Positions 18,260 through 26,770 of a stretch of 35,299 nucleotides of DNA are shown here, piece by piece (the stretch's first letter is position 1; each line of letters starts with the position of its first letter). A model generated the notes under the pieces. It did not search any database. It saw nothing but the letters and a program-made list of their open reading frames with translations, and was not told the origin of the DNA. The stretch is from Cyanobacteria bacterium FACHB-63 (GTDB lineage Bacteria; Cyanobacteriota; Cyanobacteriia; Leptolyngbyales; Leptolyngbyaceae): the NCBI GenBank assembly GCA_014695255.1, contig JACJNX010000141.1, forward strand, positions 1-35,299, given 5' to 3'. The translations under genes were made by a program, and so were the position numbers.

Positions 18260-19444
18260 ATGAATAGGCTTTCGTTTTGCCGATCCGTATTGGTCTGTAT
18301 TCTGACGATCGTATGGTGTGTTATCGCTCATGTTCATCAGGTCTCCGCATTAACTCCAGCAGAGCAGAACCGAAGTCTCTCATCAACAGAGCCAACTACT
18401 GAGCAAATTGCTCAAACATCAGCAGATAATTCTTGGCAAACTGAACTAACAAATTCGGTGCGTCAGCCAAGTCCTTACAAGCCAACCGTTGTTTTCGTTT
18501 ACGTCAGATTAAACACGGTTTCTCAGATTAACTTGCCGGACAAAACCTACAACATATCAGCAGAAATTGTTCTCGAATGGCAAGATGGTCGATTGGCCTT
18601 CACACCGACGAGTGCGCCATTGAAATTTAATGGCAAAGATGTTGATTTGGTGTTGGGAAGAATTTGGTCTCCCAGTTTTACGATCGGGAATGAAATCCAG
18701 CCGCGAGAAACCCAGAATAGATCGGTTCAAGTTGCTCCTAATGGTTGGGTCAGAGTCTACGAACAGTTTAATGATGTGGTGAAATTCGATGCAGATGTCC
18801 ACGCTTTTCCCTTTAGTAACCAAACCCTCACGCTAGCGATTAATTCTGCTCTTGATGATCTCAGCGCTGTCAGATTCAGTGTTCAGGAGTTTAAGTTTAA
18901 TTCTCCAGATCCATCACAACAGATTATTGGTCGTTGGTCGTTGAATCACCTTGATGCGAGTACGAAAAGCTTTAATCGTCTTGATTCCAAACTTGGGTTT
19001 CCGCAAACTTTAATCTCAATGCAGATTCAGCACAAACCGCAGTACATCATCTTTAATTTCTTTGTTCCGCTATTTATCATTTTTGTTGCTGCTGCTGCCG
19101 TTACCTGGATTGACCCAACTCAAACTGCTCCCCATACTGCTCCGCGTGTCCTGGGAACCATCATCTTAATTCTGACAACGATTACACTCAAATTCGCCTT
19201 AGCTAGAGAGATTCCTGCCGTCAGTTACATCACCCTAACCGATGCTGTTTTTGGAATGACCGTTCTTCTCTTAATTGTGAGTTTAATCATGTCTTGTGCA
19301 ATTATCTTTTCTAAGGAGTATATGCACAAAGACCTTCTATCCAAAAAGCTCAATATCAGCTTCCGCAAGCTTTACCCGCTTTTATACCTTGCCTGCATGA
19401 GTACCGTTTTTCTGATTTTCTATGCGACGAATTGGAACTCTTAA
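18260..19444 (+). CDS. Pentameric ligand-gated ion channel (Cys-loop superfamily)
   Basis: From ATG 18260, 394 residues; a GTG at 18197 in the same frame is possible but would put extra polar residues before the signal peptide (SVLVCILTIVWCVIAHVHQVSA). The extracellular beta domain includes the prokaryotic Cys-loop equivalent HAFPFSNQTLTLAI without the cysteines, and four membrane helices follow: M1 (IIFNFFVPLFIIFVAAAAV), M2 (RVLGTIILILTTITLKFAL), M3 (ITLTDAVFGMTVLLLIVSL) and M4 (LYPLLYLACMSTVFLIFY). M2 lining residues are mostly T/I/L. The fold is that of GLIC/ELIC-type channels, homologues of neurotransmitter receptors. The ligand is unknown. It is the second membrane-side gene of the NOS operon, 42 bp before the GAF gene. 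Confidence 0.9.
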   Translation: MNRLSFCRSVLVCILTIVWCVIAHVHQVSALTPAEQNRSLSSTEPTTEQIAQTSADNSWQTELTNSVRQPSPYKPTVVFVYVRLNTVSQINLPDKTYNISAEIVLEWQDGRLAFTPTSAPLKFNGKDVDLVLGRIWSPSFTIGNEIQPRETQNRSVQVAPNGWVRVYEQFNDVVKFDADVHAFPFSNQTLTLAINSALDDLSAVRFSVQEFKFNSPDPSQQIIGRWSLNHLDASTKSFNRLDSKLGFPQTLISMQIQHKPQYIIFNFFVPLFIIFVAAAAVTWIDPTQTAPHTAPRVLGTIILILTTITLKFALAREIPAVSYITLTDAVFGMTVLLLIVSLIMSCAIIFSKEYMHKDLLSKKLNISFRKLYPLLYLACMSTVFLIFYATNWNS

Positions 19445-19486
19445 CTACCGTTTGAAAGCAGGTTAACCACTATATATGGACTGAAT

Positions 19487-19987
19487 ATGGACTCAACGAT
19501 GATTAATTTTGCTTGTGCAGATGCTTCGACGCTTCATTCTAATTTCACCGCTGCTCTCAGTCGGGTTTGCCAAGCGATCGATTGGGACTATGCTGAAGTT
19601 TGGATGCCGGACTCAGAAACAAAACTGCTCGAACTGAGTCCGGTTTGGTACTGCCATCCGAACCGAGATTGCGATCGCCTAGATGCGCTTGAAAAGTTTA
19701 GAGCTTGTAGTGAAAAATTTGTCTTGGCGATCGACGAAGGATTGCCGGGAAGAATTTGGCGATCGGGCCAGCCTGAGTGGATTAATGACGTATCACTCCA
19801 GTCAGAAAACTACTTTCTTCGCCACCAAATTGCGAAAGCGTTCAACATCAGAGCAGGATTTGGGTTTCCAGTGGTTCACGCTCAAGCGATCGTCGGCATC
19901 TTTGTCTTTTTTAGCGAATCTGCCTCCGAAGTAGATCCCCGCTTAATTCAGCTTGCGATCGCAGCCGCAACTCCAGATAGTGCATAA
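19487..19987 (+). CDS. Stand-alone GAF-domain protein
   Basis: 166 residues forming a single GAF fold: DWDYAEVWMPDSETKLLELS, then GLPGRIWRSGQPEWINDVS, then RAGFGFPVV...IVGIFVFFS, the usual motifs of GAF sensors in cyanobacterial signalling proteins. No kinase, cyclase or HTH is attached and there is no chromophore-binding cysteine in the usual place, so it is probably a small-molecule or partner-protein binding subunit. It lies 42 bp after the channel gene and 18 bp before the solute-binding lipoprotein, consistent with co-translation. Confidence 0.8.
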   Translation: MDSTMINFACADASTLHSNFTAALSRVCQAIDWDYAEVWMPDSETKLLELSPVWYCHPNRDCDRLDALEKFRACSEKFVLAIDEGLPGRIWRSGQPEWINDVSLQSENYFLRHQIAKAFNIRAGFGFPVVHAQAIVGIFVFFSESASEVDPRLIQLAIAAATPDSA

Positions 19988-20005
19988 GAGACTAAAAATC
20001 AACTC

Positions 20006-21430
20006 ATGAACAATTTTTTAATCAGAATTTTCATCTCTTTGATTGTTACCGTTATGCTATCTGCTTGTGGTGGACAATCGGCAGTGGCTGAACAGCAAAC
20101 GCTCACAATCTGGTCATCTTATCCCAATCAAGATGTCGAGATCCTGATTAAGAACTATCGAGCCGTTCATCCTGAGGTAGAAGTAATTCACACCACCTAC
20201 GGGTTAAGCAACTACTTTTCCTTCTTGAAAGAACGAATGGCTCAAGGGTTAGGACCGGATATTGCGATCGTGCCCGATCCCGTTCTACCCGCTTTGATCG
20301 ATCAGCAATTAGTTGAGGATTTAGAGCCATACAAGCTAGATACCTCTAACTTCTACTCAAAAGCCCTGATCTCATTGCGGGCAGACGACAAACATCTGTA
20401 TGGTGTGCCCTTTGGCTTTCAGACCATGGCACTCTGCTATAACTCCACGCAGAGTACTGACATCCCCACAACCTTAAAGGCTGTGTTAGATCAAGCCAAT
20501 CGCGGTAAAGGCATCGCCATTGACTTCAGCTTTTTAAGCAGCGTTTGGGGTGTGGGCGCAATGAACGGTACATTCTTCAACTCGATTGATCAATTTACGC
20601 TGGAAGAACAACCGTTGAGCTATTGGCTGTCTTGGCTTAAGTCTGCTCAACAAACTCCAAATGTGTATGTTGATAATCGTCGTGATGTTTTAGCGGACTT
20701 ATTTGCAACAGGCAAGGTGACCTATTTCCCTTGTTGGACATTTGAGATACCCGCATTACAGAAGAAACTGAAGAGTCAATTGAACGTTGCTGTTTTACCC
20801 GGCAATCTAGATAGCGCCGCTCCAGTTTTAGAAACAGACTCTTTGGTGCTGAATGCTTATGCAACACCCACTCAAAAAAGGCTGGCGTTTGAATTTGCGA
20901 AGTTTCTGACTCGTCGAGAACAACAGTTAGCGTTCCAATCGGCTCAAAACACGATCGTTGCTCCAGTGAATCCCAAAGTTTTAGTGGATCGACGGCTCTT
21001 GCCGATTCGACGGAGCCTGATCGAGCAAGTGCAAAATAGCTTTCTGATTCCGATCGCTCAAGCGCAATATCGAACAGCTCGCCTAGTTTACTATGCAGAT
21101 ACCATTTATACTCAAGTGATGCAGGGTGAGATGTCGCCAACGGAAGGAGCGCATCAGTTCATCACCCAAATTCATCAACCGACTCAGAATAAGATTAGTA
21201 ATGAATCTGCTCCAATCACCAGTGCGGCAGAAATTGGCAATGTTCAAGGTGAGATCACGCCAAAAGCTGATTACTTGCTTCAGCTATTTCGGATTCAGTT
21301 TCAAATGCTGCGTCGTCCGATTATTCTGGTACAAATCGTTCTCTTTATCGTTGTTTTGACACTGACATGGCTCGTCGCTCGCCGCCTAAATCGATTTATC
21401 ACCACTTTCAGCCGACGATTGATCGAGTAA
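20006..21430 (+). CDS. Solute-binding lipoprotein with C-terminal membrane helix
   Basis: 474 residues. The lipobox LSAC (residues about 18-21) follows a short signal, so the N-terminal Cys is probably lipidated. The body is an ABC-type family 1 extracellular solute-binding protein (QQTLTIWSSYPNQDVEIL..., GPDIAIVPDPVL, GVPFGFQTMALCYN), normally sugar- or polyamine-type ligands. Unusually, the C-terminus has a membrane helix (PIILVQIVLFIVVLTLTWLVA) and a basic tail, so the protein is anchored at both ends. No ABC permease or ATPase is nearby. Its 3' end overlaps the MscS gene by 64 bp, suggesting translational coupling, and it may serve as the channel's ligand sensor. This is inference. Confidence 0.85.
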   Translation: MNNFLIRIFISLIVTVMLSACGGQSAVAEQQTLTIWSSYPNQDVEILIKNYRAVHPEVEVIHTTYGLSNYFSFLKERMAQGLGPDIAIVPDPVLPALIDQQLVEDLEPYKLDTSNFYSKALISLRADDKHLYGVPFGFQTMALCYNSTQSTDIPTTLKAVLDQANRGKGIAIDFSFLSSVWGVGAMNGTFFNSIDQFTLEEQPLSYWLSWLKSAQQTPNVYVDNRRDVLADLFATGKVTYFPCWTFEIPALQKKLKSQLNVAVLPGNLDSAAPVLETDSLVLNAYATPTQKRLAFEFAKFLTRREQQLAFQSAQNTIVAPVNPKVLVDRRLLPIRRSLIEQVQNSFLIPIAQAQYRTARLVYYADTIYTQVMQGEMSPTEGAHQFITQIHQPTQNKISNESAPITSAAEIGNVQGEITPKADYLLQLFRIQFQMLRRPIILVQIVLFIVVLTLTWLVARRLNRFITTFSRRLIE

Positions 21431-23112
21431 AAATCATTTGGCAGATTCATGCATACCAATGGGTCAAAACGGCGACAGAGTTAGTTCGTGCGCTTTTGTT
21501 TCCGGTGCTATTGTGGGGAATGCTCTGGCTGCTCGTGCAAATTTTTCCCAGTTCAGGTGCCTGGAACCTGAATTTAATCGCCACATTCTGTTTACCGCTA
21601 CTCTTGCTGTTTATTGTCTATCGGGCGATCGCAGTTACTATCCTATTGCTTGTTGGCAAAGAAATTCATGCACCGCTAGTGCAGCATTTTTTGCTGCCGC
21701 TGTTTGTCACGTATGCCGTGATTCAATTTCTGGGATTATTCAGTGACATTTCACTGCTCGGCAATACTCAGTTATTTACCGTTGCCAATACCACCGTCAC
21801 TCTACGCGGGTTCTTCGCAGCCTCGATCGGGCTATATCTCTGGTTTGCTGGAGTCAGCAGTTTGGCGCGATTTCTCCGTCAATTGCTGCTCGATCGACAA
21901 CACATTGATGAAGCCACACTGGATGCTTTGCTGATCCTGCTGCGTTATCTTCTAATTGGCTTAGGACTATTTGTCGTATTTGGTGAATTGAAGCTCGATG
22001 CCACCGCGATCGCTGCTATCTCTGGCGGATTAGCAGTCGGTATCGGTTTTGGACTCAAGGATATTGTGATGAATTTCCTGAGCGGCATTACCTTGCTGTT
22101 TGAGCGAAGCTTGCGTCCAGGTGACATTATTGAATTCAACAACAAAGTTGGAAAAGTCGAAGAAATTAACCTGCGTGCCACGACGATTAAAACTGCTGAT
22201 CACATGGAGGTGGTAATTCCCAACCAACTGTTTTGGACTGCCAGTCTTACCTCCTATACGCGCAGAAGTCGGTTAACTCGGTTCGAGATTGAGGTGCCGA
22301 TTAGTTATAAATATTCTCCGGAGACAGTAACAGCTATCCTACTGGAAGCAGTTCGGGAGAACTCAAGAATCTCCACCAGTTTGACAGCTAAAGTCGAAAT
22401 TGGGCGCTTTGAACCCCAGAGAATCGTTTACAAACTCCGATTTTGGATCGACCAAGACCACCTCAGAATTACCAACATTCGTAGTACAATCTACCGCCGC
22501 ATCTGGCAACTATTTGAAGAGCAAGGCATTGACCCGACAGAAACTGTTGACATTTCTTTCCACGATTCATTACCGATTTCTCCTATAGAATTTTCTCGAT
22601 TCTGGACTGAAACCTCCGATCAGCAAAACCGCTATTCAGAACGATCGCATCCAGAACAGCAAGAAATCTCTCCACCCCCAACCCCCAACCCATCCAAAGC
22701 CTCGCCTCAGATTGAGTTGTTAGAAAGCAGCTTTGAAAAAATCAAGCCTCATGCCTCTCAATTCTCCGCAAGTTTCTATCAAAATCTATTCAGAACCAAT
22801 CCCAAATTGCGATCGATGTTTCGCACCACCGATATGGAAAAACAACAGCAAAAACTGATGAGTGCGCTGGTTCTTTTAGTTGAAAATGTCCGTAATCCGG
22901 ATCTCCTGGTTCCTGTTCTACAAGATTTAGGAGCCAAACATAAAGGCTATGGAGTTATCGAAAAACATTATCCAGCGGTGAGTGCTGCGTTGCTGCAAAC
23001 CTTTGAGCAATATCTGAGAGGGGATTGGACAAAAGAAGTTCAGCAAGCTTGGACAGATACGTTTGAAGCGATCGCCCAAATCATGCTAGAAGGTGCAGAA
23101 GCAACTTCTTGA
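21367..23112 (+). CDS. MscS-type channel with C-terminal flavohemoglobin-like globin
   Basis: 581 residues. N-terminal region with about five membrane helices, then the MscS pore helix and beta domain: GGLAVGIGFGLKDIVMNF (from 220) and LLFERSLRPGDIIEF, the canonical MscS signature. After the cytosolic alpha/beta part (to about 410) comes a proline-rich linker (SPPPTPNPSKASPQ), and residues 448-580 are a complete bacterial globin: SFEKIKPHASQFSASFYQNL, LGAKHKGYGVIEKHYPAV with proximal His525, and AWTDTFEAIAQIML. Globins are known as sensors fused to cyclases and methyl-accepting proteins; a globin on an MscS channel in a NOS operon suggests a haem-gated (O2/NO) channel. The start ATG 21367 overlaps the upstream gene by 64 bp. 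The next gene (tnsD) is convergent. Confidence 0.9.
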   Translation: MARRSPPKSIYHHFQPTIDRVKIIWQIHAYQWVKTATELVRALLFPVLLWGMLWLLVQIFPSSGAWNLNLIATFCLPLLLLFIVYRAIAVTILLLVGKEIHAPLVQHFLLPLFVTYAVIQFLGLFSDISLLGNTQLFTVANTTVTLRGFFAASIGLYLWFAGVSSLARFLRQLLLDRQHIDEATLDALLILLRYLLIGLGLFVVFGELKLDATAIAAISGGLAVGIGFGLKDIVMNFLSGITLLFERSLRPGDIIEFNNKVGKVEEINLRATTIKTADHMEVVIPNQLFWTASLTSYTRRSRLTRFEIEVPISYKYSPETVTAILLEAVRENSRISTSLTAKVEIGRFEPQRIVYKLRFWIDQDHLRITNIRSTIYRRIWQLFEEQGIDPTETVDISFHDSLPISPIEFSRFWTETSDQQNRYSERSHPEQQEISPPPTPNPSKASPQIELLESSFEKIKPHASQFSASFYQNLFRTNPKLRSMFRTTDMEKQQQKLMSALVLLVENVRNPDLLVPVLQDLGAKHKGYGVIEKHYPAVSAALLQTFEQYLRGDWTKEVQQAWTDTFEAIAQIMLEGAEATS

Positions 23113-23167
23113 GATTAAAAATGAACAATTATTTCTGAAGACAGTACTAGAGATGATGAATTTGATG

Positions 23168-25093
23168 TCAATCATTACATCGTTTCCTCACATCTCCTGC
23201 TTTTTCGTAAATCTCGCACTCTAAAGCGTCCTTAACGCTACTTGAGTAATTGGGTTTCAATCCAGCGATTCGGATCACTTTCCACAATTCAATTAGTTCT
23301 CCTTTACGATGCAACAGATTAACTGCCCACCGAACTCGCCGAATTTGGTAATCTTCGATGCTTTCTACCACTGAGTCTAGATAAGTTTTTGTCTGCGGCA
23401 TCTGCGTGAGATGCTGCTCGATGAGCGCCAATTGACTGATTTCCTTGGCAACTTTGCTTACCGTGATCCTGATTGGTTTCTCAGTCTTTAGCAGTCTCTG
23501 CACTGCTTCCTGCACTTGCGCCAGAGTTTGCTCATCACGCTGCTGCCAGTTGACTCGGCTGTTACAATAAACGGGCTTTTGTGCAGGCGGTGAGTTTTGG
23601 TCCAACCACTCTTGATCGTGCCGATAAAGCCACATATAAGTGGCGGGAACTAAATGTCGCAATGCTGTTTTGGATGCCTCAGGATGCTTTATCTGGAGTG
23701 TACTCCAGGTACTCTGATGTTGAGTTCTGACGCTGTCAGAATCACTGGGTATAGAGCAGGGAAGTTTGTGTGAGTCCAAATCTTGGGTTTTGGGGGGCGA
23801 TCGCCAGCGTGGGTGAAGACCCAAAAGCCGGACATAACGATTAATAGTGTTGGGATCAACCTTGAGATGTCTCGCTGCTTCCCGTAATCCCAATTGCTCA
23901 GCCTCCACCAAGTGCTTCAGTTTCTGCTGCCATACAAACCCCACGGCTTTAATCCTGCCAATTCGATAAGCATCCTCTGGCGTTTGATCGGGTCCCGTGC
24001 GGCAGTAAACAAAGCCGCAAGAACAGGCAAAGGTCCCTACAGGCTTTTTCGTGTCGCAGCACCGGCTCACCTGCAAATTTGTAATCACCGATTGATGATA
24101 ATGCTCAGCAGCAGGATTCAAGCACAACCAAGGTCCTGCCCCAAAGGGTTTATAGCCTCGATCGTTTCCTAAAAGCTCTGCAACAGAAAGCCCCAAAAAC
24201 CGAATCATCAACAGATGCCGAATGGGATGAAAGGCTTTGCGGTGTTTTCTCACAATGCTGAAGAGCCAGTTGTGGTCATCTTGAGCATGAACGGTGGAAT
24301 TCAATGCCTGCAAGATCTCTTCGCTGTAGGCAGACAAAAACTCTTTGACCAACGATCGTTGATGCACCCGCCCTGTCGCAGTAGCCAATTCCTGCTCAAT
24401 CAGCAGCGAGACATACTGCTTGCGGAACCAGTTCAATTCCCGGCAAAGTGGCTCTTGCTCGAGCAAAAAGTAGGCATCTTCAGCCAATAACTTGAAAACG
24501 TTGAGGGCATGATCGCTGAATATTGTTTGGGCTTGAGAGACGTGACAGTTATCCACGCTGGCAGCAACATACTCATGCCGATTCATCCCTTGAATTGAGA
24601 CTGAACTCTCTTGCAGCACTTCAGCATGATGGGGACAGACGAGTACGCCTGGGACTTGATGAATTCGATGCCAATACAACTCGCCGTACTTCGCTTGGTC
24701 ATTACGCATGCACGTTGGGCAAAACCGGAAGTGTTTGAGAACTCGAATTGAACTGGCTCGAATTCCGATCTGGTTGTGAATACTTCCTCCTTTTTTCGAT
24801 CGCATTGCCGTCACAATTTGTTGAGATCGCTCCGGTGGTAGGAAGGCAGCATAGAAGGGATAAAGCGTGTGCTTCTGGATCAAATCCTCGACCGTCATCG
24901 GCGAAATGAACCCCAGCTTTGCAATCAAAGCTTCTAAGTTACAGGGAAGGTCAGCCGTGGCGATCGCATTCCTAGAATCAAATACCTCTTGCACGGTAAG
25001 TTTTGGACCTGTATTCCCACTGCGGAGATGATAGCGAGCGAGAACGCTGTAAAGAATTTCGTCCGGGTACGGCTTGGGAAAAAAGCGCATCAT
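23168..25093 (-). CDS. tnsD: TnsD-like target-selection protein (long TniQ-family)
   Basis: 641 residues. The N-terminal TniQ domain starts FFPKPYPDEILYSVLARYHLR and includes HTLYPFYAAFLPPER; a zinc-binding part follows (CPTCMRNDQ..., WHRIHQVPGVLVCPHH), and a second Cys-rich region (CCDTKKPVGTFACSCGF). Mid-chain HTH-like sequence LGLREAARHLKVDPNTINRY and an approximately 200-residue C-terminal region would read the chromosomal attachment site. Compared with the 316-residue TniQ at 30059-31009 it is twice as long, the pattern of type I-B CASTs, where TnsD directs homing and TniQ the Cas-guided pathway. It lies between the cargo and the CRISPR array. Confidence 0.9.
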   Translation of the reverse strand: MMRFFPKPYPDEILYSVLARYHLRSGNTGPKLTVQEVFDSRNAIATADLPCNLEALIAKLGFISPMTVEDLIQKHTLYPFYAAFLPPERSQQIVTAMRSKKGGSIHNQIGIRASSIRVLKHFRFCPTCMRNDQAKYGELYWHRIHQVPGVLVCPHHAEVLQESSVSIQGMNRHEYVAASVDNCHVSQAQTIFSDHALNVFKLLAEDAYFLLEQEPLCRELNWFRKQYVSLLIEQELATATGRVHQRSLVKEFLSAYSEEILQALNSTVHAQDDHNWLFSIVRKHRKAFHPIRHLLMIRFLGLSVAELLGNDRGYKPFGAGPWLCLNPAAEHYHQSVITNLQVSRCCDTKKPVGTFACSCGFVYCRTGPDQTPEDAYRIGRIKAVGFVWQQKLKHLVEAEQLGLREAARHLKVDPNTINRYVRLLGLHPRWRSPPKTQDLDSHKLPCSIPSDSDSVRTQHQSTWSTLQIKHPEASKTALRHLVPATYMWLYRHDQEWLDQNSPPAQKPVYCNSRVNWQQRDEQTLAQVQEAVQRLLKTEKPIRITVSKVAKEISQLALIEQHLTQMPQTKTYLDSVVESIEDYQIRRVRWAVNLLHRKGELIELWKVIRIAGLKPNYSSSVKDALECEIYEKAGDVRKRCND

Positions 25094-25159
25094 AGCAATC
25101 AGTTTTGATCCCCGCTGATTTTGAAGAGATGAGGATTTATAGCTCAGGAAGCCTATGTG

Positions 25160-25447
25160 CTAGGAGCCTTGAAAGTGTAAATCAATATGACTGGCAATAG
25201 ATACGACAATGCCCTTGTTGCGTAGTTCACCTAGCGCTTTGTATAAGTTCCCCTCATTCAATTCCCAGCGTTCACAAAACGCACTGACATCAATGCTGGG
25301 ATTGAGTTTGCCAGCGTAGTCAATCTGAAGCGCAAAGAACACGTAGTCGCGATCGCTGGTCAACAGTTTTATGCTGCGGATACGCAATAGCTCCTCCCGA
25401 TCTAAAGCGTAGCTTGAAGAGGAGATAAACGGCTCTGAGTAAGGCAT
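25160..25447 (-). CDS. Small winged-helix-like protein between array and tnsD
   Basis: 95 residues, ATG 25447, without a clear Shine-Dalgarno. The second half reads DVSAFCERWELNEGNLYKAL, GELRNKGIV, compatible with a helix-turn-helix plus wing; the first half has a basic/aromatic mix (RSIKLLTSDRDYVFFALQ). I do not recognise a named family; it could be a regulator of transposition or of the tns/cas genes. Its position (after the array, before tnsD, same strand) suggests a conserved CAST accessory gene, but that needs comparison. Confidence 0.5.
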   Translation of the reverse strand: MPYSEPFISSSSYALDREELLRIRSIKLLTSDRDYVFFALQIDYAGKLNPSIDVSAFCERWELNEGNLYKALGELRNKGIVVSIASHIDLHFQGS

Positions 25448-25604
25448 AGCAGCTAATGGTACAAACGCACTGATAACTTACCTTTTTTTCTAACTTTTGG
25501 CAAGCAGAAAAAGGGGGAGTTGAAGCTTTCATTCATTCACAAATCAATTCTCTGTTAAGTTAGCTCAGCAGGAAAGTTTTCAACACTCGAATATTTTCTA
25601 CAAT

Positions 25605-25854
25605 AGAAATAACCTGTAATAGTATTTGATGCTAATGCACAGACAGCACACTTGTTTCTGGGTGTCTAGGTTTTCTTCGCACTTAACACCTGATGGCATC
25701 CAATGCTAATGCAAGCAGTTCATTGCGGTAGGGATCGGGAAAGCAGCCAATGTACTCAACACCTAACGGTATCTAATGCTAATGCACATGACCCCGGCGC
25801 AATCTTAAATTACTATCACCAGTACTCAACACCTAACGGTATCTAATGCTAATG
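25605..25854 (-). CRISPR. Short degenerate CRISPR array, four repeats, three spacers
   Basis: Two identical 33-bp repeats (25822-25854 and 25752-25784; plus-strand core AACACCTAACGGTATCTAAT) are followed toward lower coordinates by a variant with six mismatches (25679-25711) and a strongly degenerate last one (25605-25637). Spacers are 37, 40 and 41 bp. Transcribed on the minus strand like the cas genes, the repeat can fold GATACC-GTTA-GGTGTT (six pairs, two or three of them wobble), a Cas6-type hairpin, leaving an 8-base handle TTGAGTAC. Decay at the low-coordinate end fits the leader-distal side. I found no match of a spacer elsewhere in the window. Confidence 0.75.
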
Positions 25855-26133
25855 AACCGCGTTCTTTGTAATTCTTGTTCGGCAAGAACTACCAGTTCAT
25901 TTTACAAGCACCCTGAAGAAGAAGGAAACAAGACTTCATACTTTGATAAGGTTCGGTGAACTACAGGGCTCAAAATCCTTGATTAGATTCGTCTTCAAGA
26001 AGCTGCGAGCACCTCAAACCATTTCTAACATCCTGAAAGCCTTGTATGTGAAGAATTTTATTCACTAACCCGTCAAATTTAGATAGAACAGAGAGAAGTC
26101 CTTGCAAAGTGCCTACAAACTTCAGATATTGCG
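25855..26133 (-). other. Probable CRISPR leader, between cas5 and the array
   Basis: 279 bp without a gene, directly upstream of the first repeat in the inferred transcription direction. AT-rich, as expected of a leader; I cannot point to a specific promoter. The part from 25448 to 25604, on the other side of the array, also shows nothing. Confidence 0.4.
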
Positions 26134-26760
26134 TTAAGAGATTTGAATTTCAGTCCATGCAGAATTAGGGGGTTGGCGCAGGTTGGATTTCTGAAGCATA
26201 TATCTCAACCAACGAGTTCCTTGCGAACCTACATGATCAACCCAATAGGGTAATCTCAATGAACCCTGCTCATGCTGAACTAACCAGCGAATCGATGCCT
26301 CGTTCCAGTTCTCGATCAACCTTACAGAATTGACCAAATCCCGACTTTCGCCTAAAGATAGCCCACCAAAGCGTTCAACTGAGGCAGGATTAGCAAATGC
26401 CTGTTGTAACCGCTCTACCAAAGACGGCTGAGCGATATCTGTACCCTCATCCACCCACACGGCCAATCAGATATCGGTTAGCAATTCCTGATAATCCGGT
26501 CGAATATTGCTGGGGTCATGGATGTTTCGTTTCTTATATCGGTGAAAAGTTCTGATCACTGTTGATTTCTTTGGCTCTGAGAGGAGGGCGATCGCAAGAC
26601 GAGTGCCACAATGCTGATACCGATCGGTCTCACCCACCAACGATAGAAGCATTCCATAGATAGTCGAGGGGGGTGGCACTGGATAGGTTTCAAGATACTC
26701 TCTCGCATGGGATTGTCGAAAGCAAGCAATCGGAACCTCTATCTCTAATGCGATGGGCAT
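26134..26760 (-). pseudogene. cas5: Cas5 (type I-B) with an in-frame TGA
   Basis: Reading from 26760, the first half is a clear Cas5 N-terminus ([22 protein letters not shown]..., [16 protein letters not shown], with the glycine of the RAMP fold). After QELLTDI comes TGA (26467-26469), and the same frame continues LAVWVDEG... to the end, a normal Cas5 second half (LGESRDLVNSVRLI, WVDHVGSQGTRWL). Relatives have Arg at this place, so CGA-to-TGA is the likely mutation. Total length (208 residues) is normal for Cas5b. Without Cas5 the crRNA 5' handle cannot be held, so the Cascade complex should be disabled unless there is readthrough. It lies 10 bp after cas7. Confidence 0.85.
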
Positions 26761-26770
26761 AAGGCTATTC

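Noticed and set aside
26134-26466. Independent 110-residue gene
   Set aside because: It is the in-frame continuation of Cas5 after one TGA; the apparent start is just a TTG directly after the stop.
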